Made by a program: the position numbers and the translations under genes. A model generated the notes under the pieces. It was not told where the DNA came from, did no database searches, and saw only the letters and a program-made list of their open reading frames with translations. This document shows positions 6,563 through 14,600 of a DNA stretch of 64,000 nucleotides, piece after piece (position 1 is the stretch's first letter; every line of letters starts with the position of its first letter). This DNA is from Streptomyces sp. DH5 (lineage in GTDB: Bacteria; Actinomycetota; Actinomycetes; Streptomycetales; Streptomycetaceae): assembly GCF_020873915.1 (NCBI RefSeq), contig NZ_JAHWGP010000023.1, positions 62,001 through 126,000 on the forward strand. The letters are read 5' to 3'.

Positions 6563-7921
6563 ATCATCACCCGCGCCACTCCGCCCCCGCTCCACGAACT
6601 CGGCGAACTGGCCGCCCTCGGCACCATGCCCGCACTCCTGCGGCAACTCGCCGGCCTCGGCGGCTGCACGCACCCGATTCGCCTCGACGGCCACCGCACC
6701 GAGTACGCCGTCGACACCCGCACCGGCGAGATCGGCAACGTCCTCCACCACCTCGACTCCTCCAGCCTCCCGGCCGGCCACCTCCTGGTCCGCTGCAACA
6801 ACCGCCGCACCACCCGGTGCGCGGCCTGCGCCGAGGTGTACCGCCGCGACACCTTCCACCTGATCACTTCCGGACTGCGCGGCGGCAAGGGCGTCCCCGA
6901 ACGCGTCGCTGCTCACCCGCGTATCTTCGCCACCTTCACCGCGCCCAGCTTCGGCCCGGTCCACAACCGTCCCACCGGCCCGGCCGGCTCGGTCCGCCGC
7001 TGCCGCTGCGGCGCCCTTCACGACCAGGACGACCCCGCCCTCGGTACCCCGCTCGACCCGGACACCTACGACTACGAAGCGGCCGTCCTCTGGAACGCGC
7101 ACGCCGGTCCGCTGTGGCGGCGCTTCTCGATCTACCTGAGACGGGAGGTCGCCAAGCGCGCCGGGCTTACGCAACGGGCCTTCCGGGATTACGCCCGGGT
7201 GTCCTTCGCCAAGGTCGCCGAGTACCAGAAGCGCGGGGCCGTCCACTTCCACGCCGTCATCCGCATCGACGGCCCCGAGGGCGGCGACACCCAACCTCCC
7301 GCCTGGGCCACCGCCGAACTGCTCACCGACGCCATCCGCGCCGCCGCCACCGCCGCCCGCGTGGACGGCCCGGTCATCGACGGCCGGGCCCACACCTTCA
7401 CCTTCGGCCGTCAGCTCGACGTCCGCACCATCCGCTCGGCCGACTTCGACGGCGGCCAGGAGCTGACCGAGCGGGCCGTCGCCGCGTACATCGCCAAGTA
7501 CGCCACCAAGGGTGCCGAGACCGCCACGGGAGCTCTGGACCGGCCGCTTAGGTTCCTCGCGGAACTCGCCCAGCTCGACATCAGCGACCACGCCCGCCGG
7601 CTGATCCGCACCGCTTGGGCCCTCGGCGCGCGTAAGGACCTCGAACACCTCCGCCTGCGGGCCTGGGCCCACATGCTCGGCTTCCGCGGCCACTTCTCCA
7701 CCAAGTCCCGCCGCTACTCCACCACCCTCGGTGCCCTCCGCGACGCCCGCGCCGAATGGCGCCGCGCACAAGCCCTGGAAGCGGCCGAGACCGACCCGGA
7801 CACGACCCTCGTCCTCGCGCACTGGATCTACGCCGGAACCGGCCTCACCGACGCCGAAGCCTGGCTCACCGAAACCCTCGAACCCGCCCCCGGAACGGAA
7901 GGAGAACCCACCCATGGCTGA
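6563..7921 (+). CDS. RepSA-like rolling-circle replication initiator (HUH endonuclease)
   Basis: Replication initiator of the AICE. It nicks its origin (usually inside rep) and becomes covalently attached. Motif 2 is VHFHAVIR (H207 and H209 counted from ATG 6626) and motif 3 is YIAKYATKG (Y288 nucleophile). Cys pairs (CNNRRTTRCAAC, CRCGALH) could form a zinc ribbon. The only canonical start, ATG 6626, has no ribosome site. AAGGAG at 6551-6556 instead precedes ATC-ATC at 6563, and the intervening codons look coding, so initiation at a mutated or non-standard codon is likely. The 3' end overlaps xis. Confidence 0.8.
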   Translation: MITRATPPPLHELGELAALGTMPALLRQLAGLGGCTHPIRLDGHRTEYAVDTRTGEIGNVLHHLDSSSLPAGHLLVRCNNRRTTRCAACAEVYRRDTFHLITSGLRGGKGVPERVAAHPRIFATFTAPSFGPVHNRPTGPAGSVRRCRCGALHDQDDPALGTPLDPDTYDYEAAVLWNAHAGPLWRRFSIYLRREVAKRAGLTQRAFRDYARVSFAKVAEYQKRGAVHFHAVIRIDGPEGGDTQPPAWATAELLTDAIRAAATAARVDGPVIDGRAHTFTFGRQLDVRTIRSADFDGGQELTERAVAAYIAKYATKGAETATGALDRPLRFLAELAQLDISDHARRLIRTAWALGARKDLEHLRLRAWAHMLGFRGHFSTKSRRYSTTLGALRDARAEWRRAQALEAAETDPDTTLVLAHWIYAGTGLTDAEAWLTETLEPAPGTEGEPTHG

Positions 7922-8126
7922 CCGCTACCTGACCGTGGCGCAGGTGGCCGAACTCCTCGGCACCACGGAACGCTTCCCGCGCCGCCTGATCGCCGAGCGG
8001 CGCATCGTGTTCGTCAAGGTCGGTCGGCACGTCCGTATCCCGGAGAGCGCACTGAACGCCTTCATCGACGCCAACACAGTGCAGCCGATCGGTGACCGCC
8101 GCAGCTCCCTGCGGAGGGCTGCCTGA
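7914..8126 (+). CDS. xis: Excisionase (Xis), MerR-like helix-turn-helix
   Basis: 70 residues. The ATG at 7914 lies inside the end of rep (ATGGCTGA) with GGAAGGAG upstream. It is a single DNA-binding domain of the excisionase family: LTVAQVAELLGTTERFPRRLI, then VKVGRHVRIPESALNAFI. It bends DNA at att sites and steers the integrase towards excision. Its stop overlaps the integrase start, so rep, xis and int form one coupled unit as in pSAM2. Confidence 0.85.
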   Translation: MADRYLTVAQVAELLGTTERFPRRLIAERRIVFVKVGRHVRIPESALNAFIDANTVQPIGDRRSSLRRAA

Positions 8127-9256
8127 TGGCGAACAAGAAGGGGAGGCGCCGGGAGTTCGGCTCGGTCCGGCAGCTTCCGTCCGGTCGTTGGCAGGTCCGC
8201 TACCGGGATCCGGAGACGGGGCAGCTGCGCCCGGCGGAGAAGACGTACGCGACCAAGACCGATGCCCAAGTCGCTCTGACGCACATCGAGTCGGACATCG
8301 CGCGCGGGCAGTGGTCGGACCCGGACGCCGGGGCGGTGAACTTCAAGGAGTACGCCACAGCGTGGCTGCGGGACCGGAAACTCGCCGACCGCACCCGAGA
8401 GCGGAACGAGTCGGTGATGCGGCTGCACATCCTGCCCACCTTCGGGGCCGGAAGCGTGGCCGACGTGACGACGGCCCGAGTGCGAAGCTGGCGCGGAAAG
8501 CTCCTGGCGGCCGGCGTCGGTGAGCCGTCGGTCGTCAAGGCGTACCAGCTGCTGCGTGCCCTGATGAACACGGCTGTGGACGACGAGCTGATCCGGCGCA
8601 ACCCGTGCCGGATCAAGGGCGCGGACCGTTACGACGTGCCCGAGCGGCCGGTCCTTACGGTGGCGGAGGTCTTCGCCGTCGCCGACTCCATCGCGCCGCG
8701 TTACCGGCTACTTGTGCTCCTGGCGGCCTTCACCACCCTGCGGTTCGGGGAGCTGGCGGCCCTGCGGCGCCGGGACGTCGACTTGGAGGGGCTGACCGTC
8801 ACCGTGCGCCGGGCTCAGGCCGAGCTGCAGGACGGCCGGCTCTTCGACAAGGCGCCGAAATCCGCGGCCGGGGTGCGCTCCGTCTCCTTCCCGGCCGAAC
8901 TGCTCGGCGCGGTTGCGCACCACCTGGAGCACTTCGCCGCTCCTGGCCGCGACGGGCACGTCTTCGTCGGCCCCCAGGGCGGGCAGCTGCGGCGCAGCAA
9001 CTTCCGGGACGACTGGGTCAAGGCCCGGAAGGCTGCGGGTGTCACGGCCGAGCTGCACTTCCACGATCTTCGGCACACGGGCAACACGCTGGCCTCGACG
9101 GCCGGGGCCAGTACGCGGGAGCTGATGACGCGCATGGGGCACAGCAGCTCCCGGGCCGCGTTGATCTATCAGCACATGACCAGCGACCGGGACCGGGCCA
9201 TCGCCGACCGGCTCGGGGCCATGATCCGCGACGGCGGGGGAAGAGCCTCCGGCTAG
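8126..9256 (+). CDS. int: Tyrosine site-specific integrase of the AICE
   Basis: 376 residues from the ATG at 8126 (TGATG overlap with xis). The order is an N-terminal arm-binding segment (FGSVRQLPSGRWQVRYRDP), a SAM-like core-binding domain (~75-165) and a catalytic domain with R206 (TTLRFGEL), H313-x-x-R316-H317 (HDLRHT), H339 (MGHSS) and nucleophile Y348 (IYQHM). It recombines the element's att site with the 3' end of tRNA-Arg. It lies directly next to that tRNA, as expected of a tRNA-targeting element. Confidence 0.92.
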   Translation: MANKKGRRREFGSVRQLPSGRWQVRYRDPETGQLRPAEKTYATKTDAQVALTHIESDIARGQWSDPDAGAVNFKEYATAWLRDRKLADRTRERNESVMRLHILPTFGAGSVADVTTARVRSWRGKLLAAGVGEPSVVKAYQLLRALMNTAVDDELIRRNPCRIKGADRYDVPERPVLTVAEVFAVADSIAPRYRLLVLLAAFTTLRFGELAALRRRDVDLEGLTVTVRRAQAELQDGRLFDKAPKSAAGVRSVSFPAELLGAVAHHLEHFAAPGRDGHVFVGPQGGQLRRSNFRDDWVKARKAAGVTAELHFHDLRHTGNTLASTAGASTRELMTRMGHSSSRAALIYQHMTSDRDRAIADRLGAMIRDGGGRASG

Positions 9257-9260
9257 GGGA

Positions 9261-9297
9261 TGTGGCATCCGCGTGGCATTAGTGGCACGCGTGTGGC
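9261..9297. repeat. Four GTGGCA repeats between int and the att site
   Basis: GTGGCA occurs at 9261, 9272, 9281 and 9292 (spacings 11, 9 and 11 bp), about one helical turn apart on one face. It lies just inside the element from the tRNA, where arm-type integrase or Xis sites are expected. Binding is inferred. Confidence 0.5.
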
Positions 9298-9315
9298 ACG
9301 ACCCCGGACACGACG

Positions 9316-9356
9316 AAGGGCCAGCCTGGGAGGAAACCCCTCCTGAGCTGGCCCTT
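9316..9356. terminator. Bidirectional terminator between int and tRNA-Arg
   Basis: AAGGGCCAGC and GCTGGCCCTT form a perfect 10-bp inverted repeat around a 21-nt loop that itself has GGAGG/CCTCC complementarity. It lies 60 bp after the int stop and 8 bp beyond the tRNA 3' end, so it can serve both. Confidence 0.75.
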
Positions 9357-9363
9357 CTCGCTG

Positions 9364-9436
9364 TGCCCCCGGCAGGATTCGAACCTGCGACACCCGCTTT
9401 AGGAGAGCGGTGCTCTATCCCCTGAGCTACGAAGGC
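9364..9436 (-). tRNA. tRNA-Arg(CCU), attachment target of the AICE
   Basis: Minus-strand cloverleaf: acceptor GCCTTCG/CGGGGGC with G-U pairs, D arm GCTCAGGGGATAGAGC, anticodon stem CCGCT/AGCGG around CTCCTAA (anticodon CCU), T arm GCAGGTTCGAATCCTGC and discriminator A. The 3' end faces int, so the att core lies in its 3' half and the tRNA is rebuilt by the element. No second copy of the T arm and 3' acceptor was seen in 1-2300. Confidence 0.92.
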
Positions 9437-9572
9437 GAAGGTGAGGGTCCTGGACGGCCGCTGCGGTGTGGGTCTGGGCGGTGCCCGGGACGTGTGCCGC
9501 AGCGCCCGCCGGGGCGCTCGATCCACAGGGTACCGGATCGGCGCTCGGGCGGGTGCTGGGAGTGGGCGGAGG

Positions 9573-10391
9573 TCAGGGCTTGCGGGCGACGCCGCCGAAC
9601 ATGGCGACCTCGGCGGGCGGCTCGGTGTGGGTGTCGTCCGGGCGCCAGCGGTTGCAGGAGACGACGCCCGGCTCGAGGAGTTCCAGGCCGTCGAAGAACC
9701 GGGTGACGGCTTCCGGGGTGCGCTGGGTGAGCCTCGGTGTGCCGTTCTCGTTCCAGAAGGCCACCGCCGCGTCGACGTCCGGCATGTCGGGGCGGGTGAC
9801 GGTGTGGGAGAGGACGAGGTGGCTGCCGGAGGGCAGCGCGTCCATGAGGCGCCGCACGGTGCCGTACGCCTCCTCGTCGTCCTCGACGAAGATGACGACG
9901 CCGAGCAGGACGAGCGCCACGGGTTTGGTGAAGTCGAGTGTCCGGGCGGCCTGTCGGAGGATGGTGTCGATGTTGCGCAGGTCCTCGTCGAGGTAGGTCG
10001 TGCGGCCCTCCGGCGTGCTGGTGAGGAGGGCCTCGGCGTGGGCCAGCACGATGGGGTCGTTGTCGACGTAGACGACGCGGGACTCGGGGGCGATGCGCTG
10101 GGCGACCTCGTGGGTGTTGTCGGCGGTGGGCAGGCCGGTGCCGATGTCGAGGAACTGGCGTGTCCCGCACTCGCCGGCGAGGTACCGCACGGCGCGGCCG
10201 AGGAACTGCCGGTCGGCGAGGGCGTAGTCGCCGATGCCGGGGTGCAGTTTGCGGATCTGGTCGCCGGCCGCCTGGTCGACCTCGTAGTTGTCCTTGCCGC
10301 CGAGCCAGTAGTTCCAGATCCGGGCCGTGTGCGGCTGGTCGGTCCTGATGCGCTTGCGCGCCTCGAACGCTGCCGCGGATATCTCGGTCAC
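9573..10391 (-). CDS. SAM-dependent methyltransferase, SAV2177/DUF574 family
   Basis: 272 residues from a GTG at 10391 behind GGAGGAC. The family signature RIWNYWLGGKDNYEVDQ is at the N-terminus, the SAM-binding FLDIGTGLPT near residue ~75 and the acidic VVYVDNDPIVLAHA in the second strand. These methyltransferase-like proteins occur in many copies in Streptomyces, and their substrates are unknown. It is the first chromosomal gene beyond the tRNA and is transcribed towards it. The upstream neighbour is the M6 protease, with ~90 bp between. Confidence 0.88.
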   Translation of the reverse strand: MTEISAAAFEARKRIRTDQPHTARIWNYWLGGKDNYEVDQAAGDQIRKLHPGIGDYALADRQFLGRAVRYLAGECGTRQFLDIGTGLPTADNTHEVAQRIAPESRVVYVDNDPIVLAHAEALLTSTPEGRTTYLDEDLRNIDTILRQAARTLDFTKPVALVLLGVVIFVEDDEEAYGTVRRLMDALPSGSHLVLSHTVTRPDMPDVDAAVAFWNENGTPRLTQRTPEAVTRFFDGLELLEPGVVSCNRWRPDDTHTEPPAEVAMFGGVARKP

Positions 10392-10481
10392 AGGACGTCC
10401 TCCAGAGCTGGGCGTGCGGCGGTCAAGCAGCAACCTAGTGGCGGGAGTTGTGCGTGGCGACCTGATTGGGGGAGGGCGGGT

Positions 10482-11777
10482 TCAGGGGGCGGCCGAGGTG
10501 CGGGTCACCCGTATCCGGTGCGACTTCTCGTCCGCCGCGAGGACCGTGACGCGGATTCCCGCTTCCCGGTCCTCGAAGCTCTCGCCGGGGACGAAGGTGG
10601 CGTCCGAGAGTTCGGCGTGGACGTTGGGGGTGCGGGTGCAGCCGCCGCTGTCTCGGCGGGAGTCGAAGACGGTGACGGGGCCCATGCCGGTGTCGACGTT
10701 CGCGTCGACGCGGTAGACCAGGACACCGGGGCGGCAGACGGCCTCGTCGTTGCCGGCGCGGGTGCGCAGTTCGAGGGCGTAGCCGGAGTGGGGGTCCAGG
10801 GGGAGGAAGACCAGTTTCGGGCCGCCCGCCCGCGCGAGCGGGGTGAGGACGTACTCCCGGGTGCCGCGGCCGGCCGCGCAGCCGACCTGGGAGGCGTCCA
10901 GCCAGCCCAGTTTCCACTTGTGCCAGGCGAGGAAGTCGTTGTTGGCGCCCCAGTCCTCGCTCATGATGTCCCAGTGGCCGACCGCGCCGCCGCCCTCGGC
11001 GGTGTAGAGGTCGGGCAGGCCGAAGACGTGGCCGTTCTCGTGTGGCAGGACGCGGTAGCCGGTGCGGTCGTAGGAGCCGGAGCCGTCGTCCTGGCGGGAG
11101 TAGACGAAGGACGCGTTGGAGACGGGGACGCCGTCGGCGGTCGGGGCCTCCTTGTTGCCGGCGAAGGTGACGGACAGGACCGTGTCGAGGGCGGCCGGGC
11201 CCGCGTTGGGGGTGACCAGGACGTTCAGCAGGTCGTACGACTGGAAGTCCACCTCGGGGTCCGCCTCGGCCACTATGTCGCGCACCAGTTCGCGGTAGCC
11301 GGGGTCGAAGGGGGCGCCGCGCTCTATGCCGTACGCGCGGAAGGACCTGGGCATGCGGAGCCAGTCGGGGACCGGGATCTCGGGGCGGTAGTCGAGGCGG
11401 CCGTAGGAGCTGGTGGTGAACCACTCGCGGGTCTGGGGGAAGAACTCCCGGTAGCGGTCGAGGGCGTCGCCCTCGCCGGGCGCGTCGGAGAAGTCGACCA
11501 TCAGGGTGAGGGCGCGGACCGTGCCGGTGGAGCGGGTGTAGCCGGAGGCCGTGGGGATGCCCTCGGACATCTGGACCGTGCGGTTGCCGCTGATCATGCA
11601 GGGGCCGTGCGCGGAGGTGCGGGAGAGGGCGCTGGGTCCGGCGCCCGGGGCGAGGGTGCCGGGGGAGAGGTGGCCGCTGCCGGCGGAGGTGCACAGGGCG
11701 AGGGTCAGGGCGGACACCGATGTCAGGGCGGCCAGGCGGCGCGGGGATATCCGGCGTCGGCGCGGCTGCGGCTGCAT
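10482..11777 (-). CDS. Secreted M6-type zinc metalloprotease
   Basis: 431 residues. The ATG at 11777 (with GGAGG upstream) gives an Arg-rich n-region and hydrophobic LAALTSVSALTLALCTSAG, a Sec signal or possibly a lipoprotein-like end (ALCTSAG is not a good lipobox). The catalytic zinc motif is HENGHVFGLPD (H246, E247, H250, third ligand downstream), the immune-inhibitor-A/M6 type, followed by GHWDIMSEDWG as the Met-turn-like segment. A Cys-containing C-terminal domain follows. It is an extracellular protease of unknown substrate. Confidence 0.85.
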   Translation of the reverse strand: MQPQPRRRRISPRRLAALTSVSALTLALCTSAGSGHLSPGTLAPGAGPSALSRTSAHGPCMISGNRTVQMSEGIPTASGYTRSTGTVRALTLMVDFSDAPGEGDALDRYREFFPQTREWFTTSSYGRLDYRPEIPVPDWLRMPRSFRAYGIERGAPFDPGYRELVRDIVAEADPEVDFQSYDLLNVLVTPNAGPAALDTVLSVTFAGNKEAPTADGVPVSNASFVYSRQDDGSGSYDRTGYRVLPHENGHVFGLPDLYTAEGGGAVGHWDIMSEDWGANNDFLAWHKWKLGWLDASQVGCAAGRGTREYVLTPLARAGGPKLVFLPLDPHSGYALELRTRAGNDEAVCRPGVLVYRVDANVDTGMGPVTVFDSRRDSGGCTRTPNVHAELSDATFVPGESFEDREAGIRVTVLAADEKSHRIRVTRTSAAP

Positions 11778-11944
11778 GCGGGGACCTCCGCTCCACACGG
11801 CAGTCGCCGGTCACCGACTGCGCCCTCTGTGTCACCCTCCGTCGAGGGGTGTGCGGGCGCTCGCCGGGAGGGCCGATCGTGCGGCACCCGGAGTCGACGC
11901 ATGTGGTGCGGGTCACACCGGAATGTCCCGGCGTCGGAAATAAG

Positions 11945-12001
11945 CGGGGATCCTTTCCCCGTTTGACAGTGTGTCCGCCTGAAACGGGGATCCACTCCCC
12001 G
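11945..12001. promoter_or_regulatory. Twin palindromic operators and -35 before tetR-MFS
   Basis: Two 17-bp near-palindromes, CGGGGATCCTTTCCCCG (11945-11961) and CGGGGATCCACTCCCCG (11985-12001), are centred 40 bp apart and flank a TTGACA (11963-11968). They are probably the binding sites of the adjacent TetR. Confidence 0.65.
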
Positions 12002-12063
12002 GATCGGGGCGGCGCAGCACCACAGCAGTGGAACACCGGACGTCACACACCGAGGAGTGCACC

Positions 12064-12705
12064 GTGCAGACCGCGACCCCCGCCACGCGCAAGGCGCCCC
12101 GGCCCCGCGCCGACGCCCTGCGCAACCGGGAGCGGATCGTCACCGCCGCCCGGGAGATGTTCGTCGAGTTCGGGCCGGACGTGCCGCTCGACGAGGTCGC
12201 CCGCCGGGCGGGCGTCGGCAATGCCACGGTGTACCGCAACTTCCCCGACCGCGACGCGCTGGTGCGCGAGGTCGTCTGCTCCGTGATGGACCGTACGGTG
12301 CGGGCGGCCGAGCAGGCGCTGAGCGAGACCGGGGACGCCTTCGGGGCGCTGGAGCGTTTCGCGCACACGGCCGCCGACGAGCGGATCAGCGCACTGTGCC
12401 CGATGATCTCCAGCACCTTCGACCAGCACCACCCCGACCTGGAGGACGCACGCCGCCGTGTGGAGGGGCTCGTCGCGCAGCTGATGGACCGCGCCAAGGC
12501 GGCCGGTCAGCTCCGTGCCGACGTGGAGCTCGGCGATCTGATGGTGGGCGTCGCCCAGCTGAGCCGGCCCCCGGCCGGTGCCGGCTGCACGAGCGCCGAC
12601 CGTTTCGTCCACCGTCATCTGCAGCTGTTCCTGGACGGGATGCGGGCTCCGGCCCCGGCCGTTCTGCCGGGTTCGGCCGTCACCGTGGAGGACCTGCGCC
12701 GCTGA
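12064..12705 (+). CDS. TetR-family repressor of the adjacent MFS pump
   Basis: 213 residues from a GTG with GAGGAG upstream. The helix-turn-helix is at ~30-65 (VPLDEVARRAGVGNATVYRNFPDRDAL) and the rest is the ligand-binding all-alpha domain. It is followed at 153 bp by a DHA2 drug exporter on the same strand, so it is a classical local efflux regulator. The twin palindromes upstream imply autoregulation. The inducer is unknown. It matches my memory of the SCO3207/SCO3206 pair. Confidence 0.85.
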   Translation: MQTATPATRKAPRPRADALRNRERIVTAAREMFVEFGPDVPLDEVARRAGVGNATVYRNFPDRDALVREVVCSVMDRTVRAAEQALSETGDAFGALERFAHTAADERISALCPMISSTFDQHHPDLEDARRRVEGLVAQLMDRAKAAGQLRADVELGDLMVGVAQLSRPPAGAGCTSADRFVHRHLQLFLDGMRAPAPAVLPGSAVTVEDLRR

Positions 12706-12857
12706 GCGAGCCCTGACCCTTCCTCCGCGCCGCCCGCGCCGACCACCGCGGGCCTCGCCCGGAACGGCCGTCCCGGGGACGAGCCGTTCCTCGAAGACAC
12801 CCGATTTTCCGCCGGACGTTCTCAATTTCCGTCACGAGTACCGAAGTGGGTACCCCC

Positions 12858-14402
12858 ATGTCTGAAACAGCCTCGACGGCCGTGAAAGCGGTCCCGAGCG
12901 GCCCGGACGCCAACCGCTGGAAGGCGCTCACCTTCATCGCGCTGGCCCAGCTGATGGTCGTACTGGACGCGACCATCGTGAACATCGCCCTGCCCTCCGC
13001 CCAGCAGGACCTGGGCATCTCGGACGGCAACCGCCAGTGGGTGGTCACCGCCTATGCCCTGGCCTTCGGCGGGCTGCTGCTGTTCGGCGGCCGGATCGCC
13101 GACCTGTGGGGGCGCAAGCGGGCCTTCGTGCTCGGTCTGGGCGGCTTCGCGCTGGCCTCGGCACTCGGTGGCGCGGCCACCAACGAGGCCATGATGTACG
13201 GCGCCCGCGCGCTGCAGGGCGTGTTCGGCGCGCTGCTGGCGCCCGCCGCGCTGTCCCTGCTCGCGGTGATGTTCACCGACGGCAAGGAGCGCGCCAAGGC
13301 CTTCGGCATCTACGGCGCGATCGCCGGCGGCGGTGGTGCCGTGGGTCTGATCCTCGGCGGGTTCCTCACCGAATACCTGGACTGGCGGTGGACGTTCTTC
13401 GTGAACATCCCCTTCGCCGTGGTCGCCGCGGCCGGCGCGTACCTCGTCGTCCGGGAGCCCGCCGGCGGGCGCAACCGTTCGCCGCTCGACATCCCCGGTG
13501 TGGTGCTCTCCACCCTGGGCCTGGTCGCGCTGGTCTACGGCTTCACCCGCGCGGAGTCCGAGGGGTGGGGCGACGCGGTGACGGTCGGCATGTTCGTCGC
13601 CTCCGCCGTGCTGCTCGCCGCCTTCGTGGCCGTCGAGGCCAGGGTCGGGGCGCCGCTGCTGCCGCTGCGCGTGATCACCGAGCGCAACCGGGGTGGGGTG
13701 TACCTGTCGCTGGGCATGGCGATCATCGCGATGTTCGGCCTGTTCCTCTTCCTCACCTACTACCTGCAGGTCGTGAAGGGGTACTCGCCGGTCAGGACCG
13801 GGTTCGCCTTCCTGCCGATGGTCACGGGCATGATCGTGGGGTCGACGCAGATCGGCACGCGCCTGATGACCCGGGTCGCGCCCCGGCTGCTGATGGGCCC
13901 CGGCTTCCTGGTCGCCGCGGTCGGCATGCTGTTCCTGACCCAGCTGGAGATCGACACCTCCTACGCGGGCGTCCTGCTGCCCGGCATGCTGCTGCTCGGT
14001 CTCGGCATGGGTACGGCGTTCATGCCGGCCATGTCGCTGGCCACCCTGGGCGTGGAGCCGCGTGACTCCGGTGTCGCCTCCGCGATGGTCAACACCTCGC
14101 AGCAGGTGGGCGGCGCGATCGGTACGGCTCTGCTGAACACGATCGCCGCCTCGGCCACCACGGCCTACGTCGCCGACCACATCGGCGGCGCCGCCGGCCG
14201 GTCCCAGCAACAGCTGGTCCAGCTCCAGGGGCAGGTGCAGGGCTACACCAGCGCCATCTGGTTCGCGGTCGGGATCCTGGTCGCGGCCGCGGCTGTCGCC
14301 CTGACCTTCATCAACGCGGGCCGGCCGGGCGGTGCGGCGGTCGCCGGGTCCTCCGAGGAGGCCGTGGCGGACGAGATGGCGGTGCCGGTGGCCATGCACT
14401 GA
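12858..14402 (+). CDS. MFS multidrug exporter, DHA2 (EmrB/QacA) type, 14 TM
   Basis: 514 residues. Motif D1 is LDATIVNIALPSAQ and motif A is GGRIADLWGRKR (~residue 85). A Gly-rich motif C-like helix follows (GIYGAIAGGGGAVGLILGG), and 14 hydrophobic segments in total are visible. It exports lipophilic drugs by proton antiport. The ATG at 12858 has only a weak ribosome site. The C-terminus is acidic (SSEEAVADEMAV). Probably repressed by the upstream TetR. Confidence 0.88.
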   Translation: MSETASTAVKAVPSGPDANRWKALTFIALAQLMVVLDATIVNIALPSAQQDLGISDGNRQWVVTAYALAFGGLLLFGGRIADLWGRKRAFVLGLGGFALASALGGAATNEAMMYGARALQGVFGALLAPAALSLLAVMFTDGKERAKAFGIYGAIAGGGGAVGLILGGFLTEYLDWRWTFFVNIPFAVVAAAGAYLVVREPAGGRNRSPLDIPGVVLSTLGLVALVYGFTRAESEGWGDAVTVGMFVASAVLLAAFVAVEARVGAPLLPLRVITERNRGGVYLSLGMAIIAMFGLFLFLTYYLQVVKGYSPVRTGFAFLPMVTGMIVGSTQIGTRLMTRVAPRLLMGPGFLVAAVGMLFLTQLEIDTSYAGVLLPGMLLLGLGMGTAFMPAMSLATLGVEPRDSGVASAMVNTSQQVGGAIGTALLNTIAASATTAYVADHIGGAAGRSQQQLVQLQGQVQGYTSAIWFAVGILVAAAAVALTFINAGRPGGAAVAGSSEEAVADEMAVPVAMH

Positions 14403-14443
14403 CGGCCGGCCCACGGGTGCTCCCCCGGGGGCACACCCCTGAC

Positions 14444-14510
14444 TACCCGACGCCCCGTACCACCCGACGCCCCGTACCACCCGACGCCCCGTACCACCCG
14501 ACACCCGTAC
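14444..14510. repeat. 17-bp tandem repeat after the MFS gene
   Basis: CACCCGACGCCCCGTAC (17 bp) is repeated about four times in tandem, the first copy beginning TACCC and the last one base shorter. It lies in the convergent spacer between the MFS and MarR genes. No function is evident. Confidence 0.8.
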
Positions 14511-14555
14511 CACCCGTGCGGAAGAGGAGGGGACGCCTCCTCCGTACGGCTTCCG

Positions 14556-14600
14556 GGACCTGCCCCGGCTCCGCCTCGTCAGCGGAGCCAGGGCAGGTCC
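14556..14600. terminator. Convergent terminator between MFS and MarR genes
   Basis: GGACCTGCCCCGGCTCCGC (14556-14574) pairs with its near-perfect inverted repeat ending at 14600 around a six-base loop. The stem includes the MarR stop codon region, so it can end transcripts from both sides. Confidence 0.75.

Larger units (their letters stand above)
666..9400. mobile_element. AICE (pSAM2-like integrative conjugative element), left end outside window
   Basis: Gene order GntR, SCO3933-like, FtsK/TraB, spread genes, Rep, Xis, Int, tRNA is the standard actinomycete integrative and conjugative element layout. The Nudix and HATPase genes share the regulator's motif and are treated as part of it. The right att site overlaps the tRNA-Arg 3' half. 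The left att is not visible; an IS481-like element occupies the left edge. All core genes look intact apart from the unusual rep start, so the element could be functional. Confidence 0.85.

Noticed and set aside
4369-7800. GACCCGGA octamers resembling TraB-binding clt repeats
   Set aside because: The few copies are scattered within coding codons and not clustered as in a clt locus; expected by chance at this GC.
9441-11966. 841-residue open frame on the plus strand
   Set aside because: Antisense to the methyltransferase and M6 protease genes; Gly/Ala/Val-rich, no start site or domain; a typical high-GC shadow.
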